36,101 nucleotides of DNA, taken from NCBI GenBank assembly GCA_009694735.1, contig SHUG01000015.1, positions 1-36,101 of the forward strand. The letters are read 5' to 3'. The stretch is from Acidobacteriota bacterium. GTDB lineage: Bacteria > Acidobacteriota > Vicinamibacteria > Vicinamibacterales > UBA2999. Numbering within the stretch: position 1 is the stretch's first letter; every line of letters begins with the position of its first letter. Both the position numbers and the translations under genes were made by a program. Shown here piece by piece: positions 1 through 6,863 of this stretch. The notes below the pieces were generated by a model, which was not told the origin of the DNA, searched no databases, and worked only from the letters and a program-made list of their open reading frames with translations.

Positions 1-2
1 GG

Positions 3-8
3 TATAAT
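3..8 (+). promoter_or_regulatory. -10 box directly upstream of the first gene
   Basis: A perfect TATAAT lies at 3-8, only 8 nt before the GTG start at 17. The -35 region would lie outside the window. If this box is used, the transcript would begin at or within a base or two of the start codon, so the message would be leaderless. An in-frame stop at 5-7 rules out an earlier start. Confidence 0.5.
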
Positions 9-16
9 CCCGCCGC

Positions 17-898
17 GTGGCATTTCGTCCCAGCTCAACCGCGCTCGCGCTCCCCGTGCTGGCAGTACTGGCCGGTTCGCTGGTGGCTGCGCAGCCGGCT
101 TCGCCTGGGCTGACGGACGTGCTGCAGCGAGTGGGGGAGCGCGTCGAGCAATACTTCGCGCGCGCCCAAAGCATTGTCTGTCTCGAAATTGTCGGCCTCA
201 TGCCGGTGGATGCCATCGGCGCCTCGCGCGGCCGAACCGTCGAATCCGAGCTGCGCCTCTCGTGGGAGCCCAGCGACGAGAACCCCATCCCGATTGAAGC
301 GCGCACCCTGCGCCAGGTGATCAAGGTCAACGGCCATCCGCCGCGCAAGAACGACCACGACAACTGCACCTCGCCGGAACAGAACACCTCCGAGGTGCAG
401 CCGCTGTCGTTGTTGCTGCCGCGGCAACGCGACGAATACACCTTCAAGCTCGCCGGACCCGGACGCATCGACAATCGCACCGCCATCCTGCTCGACTACC
501 GCATGGTCGACAAGCCATCGGTGAAATCGGAATTGGTCAACGGCAACGACGAGTGTGTCAGCTTCGCGCTCGACGGCGGCATGCGCGGCCGCATCTGGAT
601 CGACGCGGAGACGTTCGACGTCCTGCGCATGGATCAATCGCTGATGGGCCTGGTCGACATCCCGCTGCCGCGCAAGGCGGCGAGCCGCGCCCGGTCGTGG
701 ACGATGGAACGCTGGGACACGTCGATCCGGTTCAAGCCGGTGACCTTCCAGGATCCCCACGAAACGCTGGTGCTGCCGGCCTCGGCCACCTCGTTCCGCA
801 TTACCCGCGGCGCGGGCACGCCGCAGTTGCGAACGAGCACCCGGTATTCGAGTTACCGCCGCTTCATGACGGGCGCCCGCGTTCTCCCACCCCAGTAA
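17..898 (+). CDS. Secreted hypothetical protein (293 aa)
   Basis: The protein has a clear cleavable signal peptide (hydrophobic stretch of about residues 8-25, then AAQPAS) and no further membrane segment, so it should be periplasmic or outer-membrane associated. The C-terminal half has alternating beta-strand character with the phrase GRIWIDAETFDVLRMD, which recalls the LolA/outer-membrane-lipoprotein-sorting fold in which a sheet covers a hydrophobic pocket. That is a resemblance, not an assignment. Two cysteines around residues 117 and 180 could form a disulfide. The GTG at 17 is chosen because an in-frame stop at 5-7 blocks any earlier start and because it gives a full signal peptide. I do not recognise the family and infer no function. 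It stands alone, 68 nt ahead of the porin promoter region. Confidence 0.75.
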   Translation: MAFRPSSTALALPVLAVLAGSLVAAQPASPGLTDVLQRVGERVEQYFARAQSIVCLEIVGLMPVDAIGASRGRTVESELRLSWEPSDENPIPIEARTLRQVIKVNGHPPRKNDHDNCTSPEQNTSEVQPLSLLLPRQRDEYTFKLAGPGRIDNRTAILLDYRMVDKPSVKSELVNGNDECVSFALDGGMRGRIWIDAETFDVLRMDQSLMGLVDIPLPRKAASRARSWTMERWDTSIRFKPVTFQDPHETLVLPASATSFRITRGAGTPQLRTSTRYSSYRRFMTGARVLPPQ

Positions 899-914
899 TT
901 CCAACGGATTGCGC

Positions 915-943
915 TTGACAGTCCAGGACTCCCCAAGTATTTT
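915..943 (+). promoter_or_regulatory. Sigma70-type promoter of the porin-CuA-dihaem operon
   Basis: A consensus -35 TTGACA (915-920) is followed after 17 nt by TATTTT (938-943). Transcription would start near 950, giving a leader of about 17 nt. No Shine-Dalgarno sequence is visible before the ATG at 967. The -10 hexamer is the first part of the palindrome at 938-957, so this promoter is very likely regulated. Confidence 0.65.
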
Positions 944-957
944 GATAACTCAAAATA
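938..957 (+). promoter_or_regulatory. Palindromic operator over the -10/+1 region
   Basis: TATTTTGA-TAAC-TCAAAATA is a perfect 8-bp inverted repeat with a 4-nt spacer. It begins at the -10 box and runs past the expected start point, which is the usual place for a repressor site. The AT-richness stands out against the GC-rich surroundings. It is not an FNR box, because the TTGA/TCAA halves are 4 nt apart rather than 6. The cognate regulator is not visible in the window. Confidence 0.6.
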
Positions 958-966
958 TTTATTTAG

Positions 967-2118
967 ATGATTACATTAATAAAGTTTGTTGACTGGAAGT
1001 TTCAGGCTGCCCTTCTGGCGGTCTTGTTGGCCGGCACCGCCGCCCAGGCGCAGCCGGCCGCCCCTCCCCGCGAAGGCGTCCCGACGCTCTCGGGCTACAT
1101 GGAGGTGCACCTGAATAAGGTGGAAGACTTGCCGACGGCGGTGGACTTCCATCGCTTCGTGCTGATGATCGGGCACGGCTTCTCGGACCGCTTGAAGTTC
1201 TGGTCGGAAGTGGAAGTGGAGCACGCCTTCGTCGAGGGTGGGGAACCGACGGGCGAGGTCGCGGTCGAGCAGGCTTATGTCGACTTGATGATCCACCGCC
1301 GGCTTAATCTGCGGGCCGGCATGGTGCTGGTGCCGGTCGGCATCCAGAACGAGCGTCACGAGCCGCCGACCTTTAACGGTGTCGAGCGAACGTTTGTCGA
1401 CAGCGTGATTGTGCCCACGACCTGGCGGGATACCGGCGTTGGCTTGTTCGGTGATCTGGGCCGCGGGTTCTCGTATCGCGCGTACGTGCTGCCCGGACTG
1501 AACGCCGCGGAGTTCTCAGCAGACGAGGGCATTGCCGGCGGGCGGCAGCAGGGGTCGCGAGCGGATGCCAGCGATCCGGCGGTCACGGGCCGCCTCGAGT
1601 TCCGGCGCGCCGGACTGACCGCGGGCGCGAGCATGTGGCGCGGGGGCAGCGGCTTTGGCTTGATCCGGCTCGACATCGAGACGCCGACCGTTGGCGTGTC
1701 GTCCCTGGATGCGCGCTACCGGCGGGGACGCCACGAGTTACGCGGCCAGTGGTCGATGGTCAACATTGGCGCCGCCGCGGATCTCAACCGCGCCTTGCAG
1801 TCGCAGTCTGGCAATAGTCCCAACATCGCGAGCCGCCTGATGGGCGCCTATGCCGAGGCGGCGACGCGGGTCAGCCCGAACGCGTGGGCGCACGAGGTCG
1901 TGGTGTTCGGTCGCTACGAGAAGTTCGACACGCAGAACAAGATGCCGGACGGGTTTCTCCCGCTCGAGGAGCTTCAGCGATCGGCCTGGGTGGCCGGCGC
2001 GACGTATTACCCGGATCCGGATGTGGCCTTCAAGGTCGACTTCGTCCGCGAGCGCAACAAGAGCAGCGTCGTGCAGGCGCCGTGGCAAATAAATGTCGGT
2101 GTGGGTTGGTGGTTTTAG
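967..2118 (+). CDS. Outer-membrane beta-barrel porin-like protein (383 aa)
   Basis: An N-terminal signal peptide (hydrophobic residues about 13-26, ending AQAQP) is followed by a chain of alternating amphipathic strands. The protein ends in a terminal phenylalanine (GVGWWF), the C-terminal aromatic signature recognised by the BAM machinery. Phrases such as LNLRAGMVLVPVGIQNERHEPP and a strand-rich body resemble phosphate-selective porin O/P-like barrels. The substrate cannot be read from the sequence. It is the first gene of a tight operon: the next start is 2 nt after its stop. No Shine-Dalgarno sequence precedes the ATG. As a diffusion channel beside two periplasmic redox proteins, it may admit their substrate or a metal, which is inference. 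Confidence 0.75.
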   Translation: MITLIKFVDWKFQAALLAVLLAGTAAQAQPAAPPREGVPTLSGYMEVHLNKVEDLPTAVDFHRFVLMIGHGFSDRLKFWSEVEVEHAFVEGGEPTGEVAVEQAYVDLMIHRRLNLRAGMVLVPVGIQNERHEPPTFNGVERTFVDSVIVPTTWRDTGVGLFGDLGRGFSYRAYVLPGLNAAEFSADEGIAGGRQQGSRADASDPAVTGRLEFRRAGLTAGASMWRGGSGFGLIRLDIETPTVGVSSLDARYRRGRHELRGQWSMVNIGAAADLNRALQSQSGNSPNIASRLMGAYAEAATRVSPNAWAHEVVVFGRYEKFDTQNKMPDGFLPLEELQRSAWVAGATYYPDPDVAFKVDFVRERNKSSVVQAPWQINVGVGWWF

Positions 2119-2120
2119 TC

Positions 2121-2501
2121 ATGCGCAAAGTCAGCATTGCGAGCTTCGTCTGCTTGTCCCTGGCCTTGAGCACGCCGGGATTGGCGGCCAATTCAAATCA
2201 CCAAATCACCCAATCACCAACGCACAAGGTCATCAAGATGTCCGCGGAGCGCTTCGCCTTCTCACCCTCCGAAATCACCGTGGAGAAGGGCACCGTCATT
2301 GAGTTCCACCTGACGAGCGAAGACACCGACCACGGCTTCCGGATCATCGGCAGCGACGTGGACGTCCAGATTTCGAAGCGGCGCCGTGGTGAGACGGTCG
2401 TGACCTACACCGCCGATACTGCCGGACGGTTCATCATCGAGTGCTCGCGCCCTTGCGGCGCGGGTCACACGGCGATGCGCGCCACGTTGATCGTGAAATG
2501 A
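2121..2501 (+). CDS. Exported single-domain CuA cupredoxin (126 aa)
   Basis: A signal peptide (residues 1-23) precedes a single cupredoxin domain. The motif C108-S-R-P-C112-G-A-G-H116-T-A-M119 has the same spacing as the CuA loop of cytochrome oxidase subunit II and nitrous-oxide reductase, and H71 (in DTDHGF) fits the first histidine ligand. The position usually filled by Glu or Trp between the two cysteines is R110, where only the backbone carbonyl binds copper. The protein should therefore hold a binuclear copper electron-transfer centre in the periplasm, without the membrane anchor of CoxB. A short Asn/Gln-rich stretch after the signal peptide (NSNHQITQSPTHK) comes from a CAATCACC-type repeat word. 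Its stop overlaps the start of the di-haem gene, so the two are translationally coupled and may pass electrons to each other. Confidence 0.8.
   Translation: MRKVSIASFVCLSLALSTPGLAANSNHQITQSPTHKVIKMSAERFAFSPSEITVEKGTVIEFHLTSEDTDHGFRIIGSDVDVQISKRRRGETVVTYTADTAGRFIIECSRPCGAGHTAMRATLIVK
2188..2222 (+). repeat. AATCACC-word repeat inside the CuA gene
   Basis: AAATCACC-, AAATCACCC- and AATCACC-type units follow one another just behind the signal-peptide codons. They encode a non-conserved Asn/Gln/Ser linker before the cupredoxin domain. Similar CAATC words occur in imuB (13795-13878). Confidence 0.5.
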
Positions 2502-3673
2502 GAGGCACCCTCGCGCTCGCCGGCGCCGCGACGCTGCTGATTCTCACCGCGCTCCGTGTGTCGGCGCAGTCCCCGGCCGTCGCCGGCGATCCACTCCCGG
2601 GCATCACCCCCCGCGAGTTCCAGGAATTCCGCCTCGGCCTCGAAGACTTCCGGGAGGTCGAAGAGGCGAGCGACGGCCTCGGCCCGCTCTTCAACGGCAC
2701 CGGCTGTGCCGTGTGTCACAACGTGCCGGCAATCGGCGGCAGCAGCCCCATGACCGAGCTGCGCGGCGGGTTTCGCGATGCCGACGGCAAATTCCACATC
2801 GTCGGCGGCACGACGCTGTTCCAGATGTTCTCGCTGCCGGACCACCGGTGCCAGGCGGTGATTCCCGCCGAAGCGAACGTCGTCGCTAGGCGCGCGCCCA
2901 TTCCGTTGTTCGGCGGCGGCCTGGTCGAAGCGGTGCCCGACGAAACGTTGTTGGCGCTCGAAGACCCGTTCGATCGTGATGGCGATGGCATCAGCGGCCG
3001 GGCCGCGGTGATTGTCGACAAGGCCACCGGGCAGCGGCGCGTGGGCCGGTTCGGGTGGAAGGCACAGATCGCCACGCTGCTCACCTTCTCCGGCGACGCC
3101 TACACCAACGAGATGGGGATCACCAACGACGTGTTTCCCGACGAGCCGCGCGGCGGCATCTCCGAGGCCCGAATGCGCGAGTGCGATCGGCTCAAGGATC
3201 CCGAAGACCGTGTCGACCCGCGAACCGGCAAGCGCGCCATCGATAACTTCGAGGCGTTCATGAAGTTTCTGGCGGCGCCGCCCAGGGGCACCATCACGGA
3301 TGAAGTGCGGATCGGCGAACAGGTCTTTGCGGCCGTCGGCTGCACCTCGTGTCATGTGTCGACGCTCACGACCGGCGCGAATGCCTCGGCAGCCCTCGAT
3401 CGCAAGACGCTGGCGGCCTTCTCCGACTTCTTGCTGCACGAGCTTGGCACCGGCGACGGCATTGAACAGGGCGCCGCGGAACAAGATGAGATTAGGACGC
3501 CGGCACTATGGGGACTTCGGTTGCGACGGCCACTGTTGCACGACGGCAGCGCCGCCACACCGGCCGAGGCCGTTCGCCGGCACGGTGGAGAAGCGTCGGG
3601 CGTGATCGAGCGCTACAACCGCGCGACCGAGCCGATGCGACGTGCCCTATTGGCCTTCCTCGATTCCCTTTAA
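2498..3673 (+). CDS. DUF1111 di-haem oxidoreductase, putative (391 aa)
   Basis: The protein is exported (signal peptide residues 1-24, ending VSAQ) and has two c-type haem sites, C70-A-V-C73-H74 and C282-T-S-C285-H286. Their spacing and the surrounding sequence (NGTGCAVCHN, ITNDVFPDE, RTPALWGL, LLHDGSA) match the DUF1111 or DHOR family, often labelled thiol oxidoreductase or di-haem peroxidase. Physiological substrates of this family are poorly known. The ATG at 2498 overlaps the CuA stop (ATGA) and gives a proper signal peptide, so it is preferred over the upstream in-frame start at 2441. With the CuA protein and the porin it forms a compact periplasmic redox operon, in which CuA is the natural electron partner by inference. 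The final AFLDSL tail is typical of the family end, so the gene is complete. Confidence 0.82.
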   Translation: MRGTLALAGAATLLILTALRVSAQSPAVAGDPLPGITPREFQEFRLGLEDFREVEEASDGLGPLFNGTGCAVCHNVPAIGGSSPMTELRGGFRDADGKFHIVGGTTLFQMFSLPDHRCQAVIPAEANVVARRAPIPLFGGGLVEAVPDETLLALEDPFDRDGDGISGRAAVIVDKATGQRRVGRFGWKAQIATLLTFSGDAYTNEMGITNDVFPDEPRGGISEARMRECDRLKDPEDRVDPRTGKRAIDNFEAFMKFLAAPPRGTITDEVRIGEQVFAAVGCTSCHVSTLTTGANASAALDRKTLAAFSDFLLHELGTGDGIEQGAAEQDEIRTPALWGLRLRRPLLHDGSAATPAEAVRRHGGEASGVIERYNRATEPMRRALLAFLDSL

Positions 3674-3680
3674 GGGCTTT

Positions 3681-3794
3681 AGCCACAGAGGGCACAGAGG
3701 ACGCAGAGAATAATTCTTAAAATGCATCGTGCCCGTTAGCGGCTTGAATGCGTTTAGAAGAATGGCTTCGCGCCCTCCGTGCCCTCTGTGGCCA
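3681..3794 (+). repeat. CACAGAGG inverted-repeat element, copy 1
   Basis: GCCACAGAGGGCACAGAGG at the left end faces an imperfect reverse complement (CCCTCCGTGCCCTCTGTGGCC) at the right end, about 55 nt apart. It fills most of the gap between the di-haem gene and the next gene. A related element sits between imuB and dnaE2 (14141-14272). It has no coding capacity and could be a MITE-like element or form a stem in RNA. Confidence 0.6.
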
Positions 3795-3796
3795 AC

Positions 3797-3822
3797 TTGA
3801 CAAGATGAAACCGGGCTAGAAT
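3797..3822 (+). promoter_or_regulatory. Possible promoter of the 382-aa secreted protein
   Basis: TTGACA (3797-3802) and TAGAAT (3817-3822) lie upstream of a good Shine-Dalgarno (GGGAGG) and the ATG at 3844. The spacer is only 14 nt, shorter than the usual 16-18, so the pairing is uncertain. Confidence 0.3.
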
Positions 3823-3843
3823 CACCTCGTACGGGAGGCATTC

Positions 3844-4992
3844 ATGAGCGGTCGTTCCACGCAGTCCATCGCCGCCTTCGTCTTGCTGGTGCTCGGCTGT
3901 TTCATCGTCCCCGCGACGCCGGTGAGCGGGCAGGCGCCCGCGGCGACGGCGCCCTCGTCAAAAGCGAAGCCGTGGGTCGTGCCGCGCACGGCCGATGGCA
4001 AGCCTGACCTGCAGGGCAACTGGACCAACGAGACGCAAACGCCGCTCGAGCGGATGGGCGCGCAGGGCACGACGCTGACCGACGCGCAGGCCACCGCGAT
4101 CGAGCAGCGCGCGCAACTGGTGGAAGAGATCCGCGACCAGCCCAGCGATCCCAATCGCCTCGCGCCACCCAAGGGCGGTGGAACCGGAGGCTTCTCGGCG
4201 CCAGGCCAGAAATCGTTCATCGAAATCATCTCCGAAGCCGCGGGCGGCGCCGTCGGCGGCTACAACGGCTTCTGGCTCGACCCCGGCTTGAGTGTCATCC
4301 GCATCGACGGCGTGGCGCGCAGTTCGATAGTCATCGACCCGCCAAATGGCCGCCTGCCGGCCCTGACGGATGCCGGCAAGAAGCGCCTGGCCGAGATTGC
4401 CGCGCGGGGGAAGAAGTTCGGCGAGTTCGATCACCCCGAGATGCGGCCACTCTCCGACCGGTGCCTGCTCTCGTTCGGATCGAACGCCGGGCCGCCGATG
4501 TTGCCGAACTACTTCTACAACAACAACTACACCATCGTGCAGACCAAGGGTCACGTGATGATCCTGACCGAGATGAACCACGACGCGCGCATCATCCGCC
4601 TTGGCGCGAAGGAACACGCGCCGGCGAACCTTCGCTCGTGGTTCGGCGATTCGATTGGCCGATGGGAAGGCGACACCCTGGTGGTGGAAACCACCAACAT
4701 TCATCCCATGCAGCTGGAACAAACCAGCATCCTCTGGGCGTATCGTGGCGCTTCCGAAAACCTGAGGGTGACCGAGCGATTCACGCGCACGGGGCCGGAC
4801 ACCCTGAAGTATCGCTTCACGATGGAAGATCCGGTGACCTTTACCGCGCCCTTCACCGGCGAACTGCCGTTCAATCGTCTCGACGAGATGGTCTACGAGT
4901 ACGCCTGCCACGAGGGCAACCATGCGATGACGAACATCTTGTCGGGGGAGCGTTCGAAGGAGCGGGAGGCGGCCAAGAAGCCGCGGCAGTGA
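3844..4992 (+). CDS. Secreted PDLQGNW-type protein of unknown function (382 aa)
   Basis: A signal peptide (residues about 10-30, ending VSGQ) is followed by PRTADGKPDLQGNWTN, the opening phrase of a large family of secreted proteins that I associate with Acidobacteria. The later conserved phrases are also present: LSDRCL, GHVMILTEMNHDARII, IGRWEGDTLVVETTN and YEYACHEGNHAM. The body appears beta-rich. C216 and the C in YACHEG may pair in the periplasm. No catalytic signature can be named. GGGAGG 8 nt upstream of the ATG supports the start. Family members often lie near exported hydrolases and amidohydrolases, as here, but no role can be deduced from that. Confidence 0.75.
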   Translation: MSGRSTQSIAAFVLLVLGCFIVPATPVSGQAPAATAPSSKAKPWVVPRTADGKPDLQGNWTNETQTPLERMGAQGTTLTDAQATAIEQRAQLVEEIRDQPSDPNRLAPPKGGGTGGFSAPGQKSFIEIISEAAGGAVGGYNGFWLDPGLSVIRIDGVARSSIVIDPPNGRLPALTDAGKKRLAEIAARGKKFGEFDHPEMRPLSDRCLLSFGSNAGPPMLPNYFYNNNYTIVQTKGHVMILTEMNHDARIIRLGAKEHAPANLRSWFGDSIGRWEGDTLVVETTNIHPMQLEQTSILWAYRGASENLRVTERFTRTGPDTLKYRFTMEDPVTFTAPFTGELPFNRLDEMVYEYACHEGNHAMTNILSGERSKEREAAKKPRQ

Positions 4993-5002
4993 CCGACGGC
5001 GG

Positions 5003-5302
5003 GTGTTGTTCTACGTCTGCAAGAACCCGGGGATTACGCTGGATGAAATCCTCGAGATCACCAAGATCGGCACCCTGAATGCGCAGGTCGCCGATCTGAT
5101 CGCCACATCGGCTCAATGGATGCAGAACGAGCAGGTGAAGCTCAATCTGGTCCAGAACCCGAAGACGCCCACGCCGACGGCCCTCAAACTGATCAGCGGC
5201 CTCAACATCAGGCATCTGCAGGCAATGGCGAAGAGCTGGAACATCAGGCCGCAGCTCAAGCAGGCGGCGCTCAAACTCGTGATCGAGCGCGGCGGGCGGT
5301 GA
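5003..5302 (+). CDS. Short helical-repeat protein or truncated remnant (99 aa)
   Basis: The ORF starts at a GTG 10 nt after the preceding stop and has no obvious ribosome-binding site. Two related units are visible, beginning NPGITLDEIL and NPKTPTPTALKLI, each followed by predicted helices ending near NIR-like segments. This pattern recalls the C-terminal part of longer alpha-helical repeat proteins I associate with Acidobacteria and Deltaproteobacteria (NP.TP..L.LI..L..R.L..MAK). The short length and the start directly at a repeat unit suggest that an N-terminal part has been lost. It may be a remnant that is translated only by coupling. No function is proposed. Confidence 0.45.
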   Translation: MLFYVCKNPGITLDEILEITKIGTLNAQVADLIATSAQWMQNEQVKLNLVQNPKTPTPTALKLISGLNIRHLQAMAKSWNIRPQLKQAALKLVIERGGR

Positions 5303-5609
5303 CTTCTGAATCTTGCCGAGAGGGTCAAGACTGGTCGGGAGGAGAGACCGGTATAGACCCCTTCCCGGTGGTCAGCTCCGCGGGGTGGAAGGCGGCATCG
5401 AACTCGGAGGCCGACCGGCCGTTGGCGGATTCCTGACGGCAGCTTGATAACGTGCAGCTACGCGTCTGGCGTCTTGAGGTGTCGGTCAATCCGTTCAATC
5501 GATTGTCCTGCCGGTCAGCCGCACTTCGGCCTCCTGTGAAGGGGTCGCAGCAAGTTCCGCGCTCGACGAAGGTTGGTAGCTCAGATGCCGGACTTGCCCT
5601 TCGAGCGGG
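5303..5609. other. Gene-free stretch
   Basis: About 300 nt separate the 99-aa ORF from the antitoxin stop. I see no convincing ORF, RNA gene, promoter or terminator. Short open stretches exist on the minus strand (around 5355-5433), but they match nothing I recognise. It is probably decayed sequence flanking the toxin-antitoxin island. Confidence 0.4.
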
Positions 5610-5966
5610 TCAGGCGGGGACGCTCAACGACTCCAGACGCTCGAGTGTGTCAGGGTATTTCCGAACGAGTCGGATGAGCGCCGAGGCCTGCTCATTCGGC
5701 TTGCTGCGTCCTTGCTCCCACCGTTCAAGCGTGCGCGGATTAACTCCAATCTTGAACGCGAACACCTGCCGAGACATGTGCAATGCTTCGCGTGTCTCCC
5801 GAACGAAGTCCGGATCGACGCGAGGAACCGCGATCGGTTCTACCTCGTACGTCCTCAACGTGAGGCGCCCCTCGCGATGATCGCGCATCGCCCCTACCCC
5901 CGACATGAGTTCGCGGAAGAGGCTCCGCTTTTTTGGTGCTTTACCTTGCTTGGTCTTATTCGCCAT
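5610..5966 (-). CDS. XRE-family antitoxin, HigA/NadS-like (118 aa)
   Basis: The C-terminal half holds a helix-turn-helix of the XRE/Cro type (REALHMSRQVFAFKIGVNPRTLERWEQGRSKP, about residues 59-91). An N-terminal basic and flexible part precedes it. This architecture, downstream of a RelE/HigB-like toxin, is that of HigA or NadS antitoxins, which neutralise the toxin and repress their own promoter. The ATG lies 2 nt after the toxin stop, with its GGAGGAGG ribosome-binding site inside the last toxin codons, so translation is coupled. The expected operator is the palindrome at 6338-6354. The pair lies among decayed recombinase sequence, which suggests horizontal acquisition. Confidence 0.82.
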   Translation of the reverse strand: MANKTKQGKAPKKRSLFRELMSGVGAMRDHREGRLTLRTYEVEPIAVPRVDPDFVRETREALHMSRQVFAFKIGVNPRTLERWEQGRSKPNEQASALIRLVRKYPDTLERLESLSVPA

Positions 5967-5968
5967 CG

Positions 5969-6328
5969 CTATTTCCTCCTCCGGTCTGTCCGACGCATCG
6001 CGCGCTGTTGGGTCTGACGTTCGATTGCTGCCTTGAGGACGCGCTTCTCAGCAGGGCTCAGGTCGCTCATGGAATCCTTGTCGTAAAGCGTTATCAGCCA
6101 GATCTGCGCATCTGCGAGGAAGAAGTAGTAGATCAAGCGCAGGCCGCTGCGCTTTCCTTTGCCCCTGCGTGTGTCCGCCCACCGTAGCTTCCGGAAGCCT
6201 CCGGTCCCCGGCATAACGTCGCCGGCCTCCGGATCGCGGCTCAGGTGCTGTTGGAGATCGCGATATTCGTCGTCCTTCAGGAAGTTCGGGAGGAGCTGTG
6301 TGAAGAGAGGCGCCTCGATAAACTCCAC
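5969..6328 (-). CDS. RelE/HigB-type toxin (119 aa)
   Basis: The sequence matches the RelE/HigB-like toxin family: a FLKDDEYRDLQQHL helix, then PGTGGFRKLRWADTRRGKGKRSGLRLIYYFFLADAQIWLITLYDK, followed by a basic tail. Known members are ribosome-dependent mRNA endonucleases. The basic RRGKGKRSG region and the nearby Arg and Tyr residues are where catalytic residues lie in relatives. An upstream ATG at 6364 is possible, but the GTG at 6328 (VEFIEAPLF) matches the usual family N-terminus and lies just downstream of a promoter and operator. Translation from 6364 would begin inside the -35 box, so I prefer 6328. Toxin-first order fits higBA. Confidence 0.8.
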   Translation of the reverse strand: MEFIEAPLFTQLLPNFLKDDEYRDLQQHLSRDPEAGDVMPGTGGFRKLRWADTRRGKGKRSGLRLIYYFFLADAQIWLITLYDKDSMSDLSPAEKRVLKAAIERQTQQRAMRRTDRRRK

Positions 6329-6334
6329 CTTCAA

Positions 6335-6364
6335 AGCATACGCAAATTGCGTATAGTCGGTCAA
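6335..6364 (-). promoter_or_regulatory. Toxin-antitoxin promoter
   Basis: On the minus strand TTGACC (6364-6359) and TATGCT (6340-6335) are separated by 18 nt. The GTG of the toxin comes 6 nt after the -10 box, so the transcript would be leaderless or nearly so. The palindrome 6338-6354 overlaps the spacer and the edge of the -10 box. Confidence 0.6.
6338..6354. promoter_or_regulatory. Palindromic operator of the toxin-antitoxin operon
   Basis: ATACGCAA-A-TTGCGTAT is a perfect 8-bp inverted repeat around one central base. It sits between the -35 and -10 boxes and overlaps the -10. Its size and place fit the autoregulatory site of an XRE antitoxin dimer. Confidence 0.7.
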
Positions 6365-6439
6365 GCACCGGGCGTAAAGCTAAACAGGAGCCATTGGCCG
6401 GTTGTCGGCTCGGCGTCACGACCACACCTCGCGGCCGAA

Positions 6440-6700
6440 GCCAGGGAGCGCGAGCGTCAACGTGACCAGCTGCTGCAGGAGGCCGCTTCATTCGACCGCC
6501 TGCGCGACGTAGCAACTGGACGTCGCGCGCATGAAGAAGGACCTGAGAGCGCGAGCGCGTGATATGCGCGCGTTGCTCGGCAGGCAGGTGCCGGTCGCGC
6601 GTAAGAATGCGTCGAAGCCTGGATGGCCGCTTGGTGTTCACGGCGCGCCAAGACCGTCGTACGAGTTCACCGGCCGCGCTTCACCAGGGTTGTTGCGCGC
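6440..6700 (+). pseudogene. Decayed C-terminal fragment of a large serine recombinase
   Basis: Pieces in different frames together resemble the C-terminal end of resolvase/invertase-type recombinases. They are a charged helix (REAASFDRLRD-like phrase, 6470-6515), LRARARDMRALLGRQVPVAR (6541-6600), DGRLVFTARQD (about 6621-6655) and YEFTGRAS (about 6659-6682). The order matches the family (helix, RALLGR..ARK, LL.GRLVFTP, YEF.G.A), but frameshifts separate the pieces and no catalytic N-terminal domain is present. It is a dead remnant of a mobile element next to the toxin-antitoxin pair. The assignment rests on motif order alone. Confidence 0.4.
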
Positions 6701-6791
6701 TTCAGCGTCGAGTCCTTGTCGAGCGCGCTCGTTCCCTTCGACCTTCGTTCCGCTACGGCGGACAGGTCGGCGCGCAAGCAAGGAGTTGTCG

Positions 6792-6863
6792 TCCCGACAA
6801 GCAGTGCCCTCCCGTCAAGGAGTGCCGCCCCGACAAGAATTGCCCTCCCGCCAGGCTCAGTTA
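6792..6863 (+). repeat. Four degenerate 18-nt tandem units ending at the MFS stop codon
   Basis: Units at 6792, 6810, 6828 and 6846 follow the pattern TCCCGACAAG-NAGTGCCC with the last unit diverged. One plus-strand frame would read Pro/Lys/Cys-rich hexapeptides (PDKQCP, PVKECR, PDKNCP). The last unit contains the stop codon of the minus-strand MFS gene, so the array also forms its 3-prime flank. Confidence 0.55.

Larger units (their letters stand above)
6365..6863. other. Gene-free stretch between toxin promoter and MFS gene
   Basis: Apart from the recombinase relic (6440-6700), a partial hairpin repeat word (TCCGCTACGGCGGACAGG, 6749-6766) and the 18-nt tandem repeat at 6792-6863, I find no intact gene. 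ORFs of about 100 residues exist in all plus frames, but they are low-complexity and Arg/Ser-rich, as expected from GC-rich noncoding DNA. Confidence 0.5.

Noticed and set aside
938-957. FNR/CRP-type box
   Set aside because: The TTGA and TCAA halves are separated by 4 nt; FNR sites need 6 and CRP sites have another core.
2441-2497. Longer start of the di-haem gene at 2441
   Set aside because: It would overlap the CuA gene by 60 nt and put charged residues before the signal peptide; the ATGA-overlap start is better.
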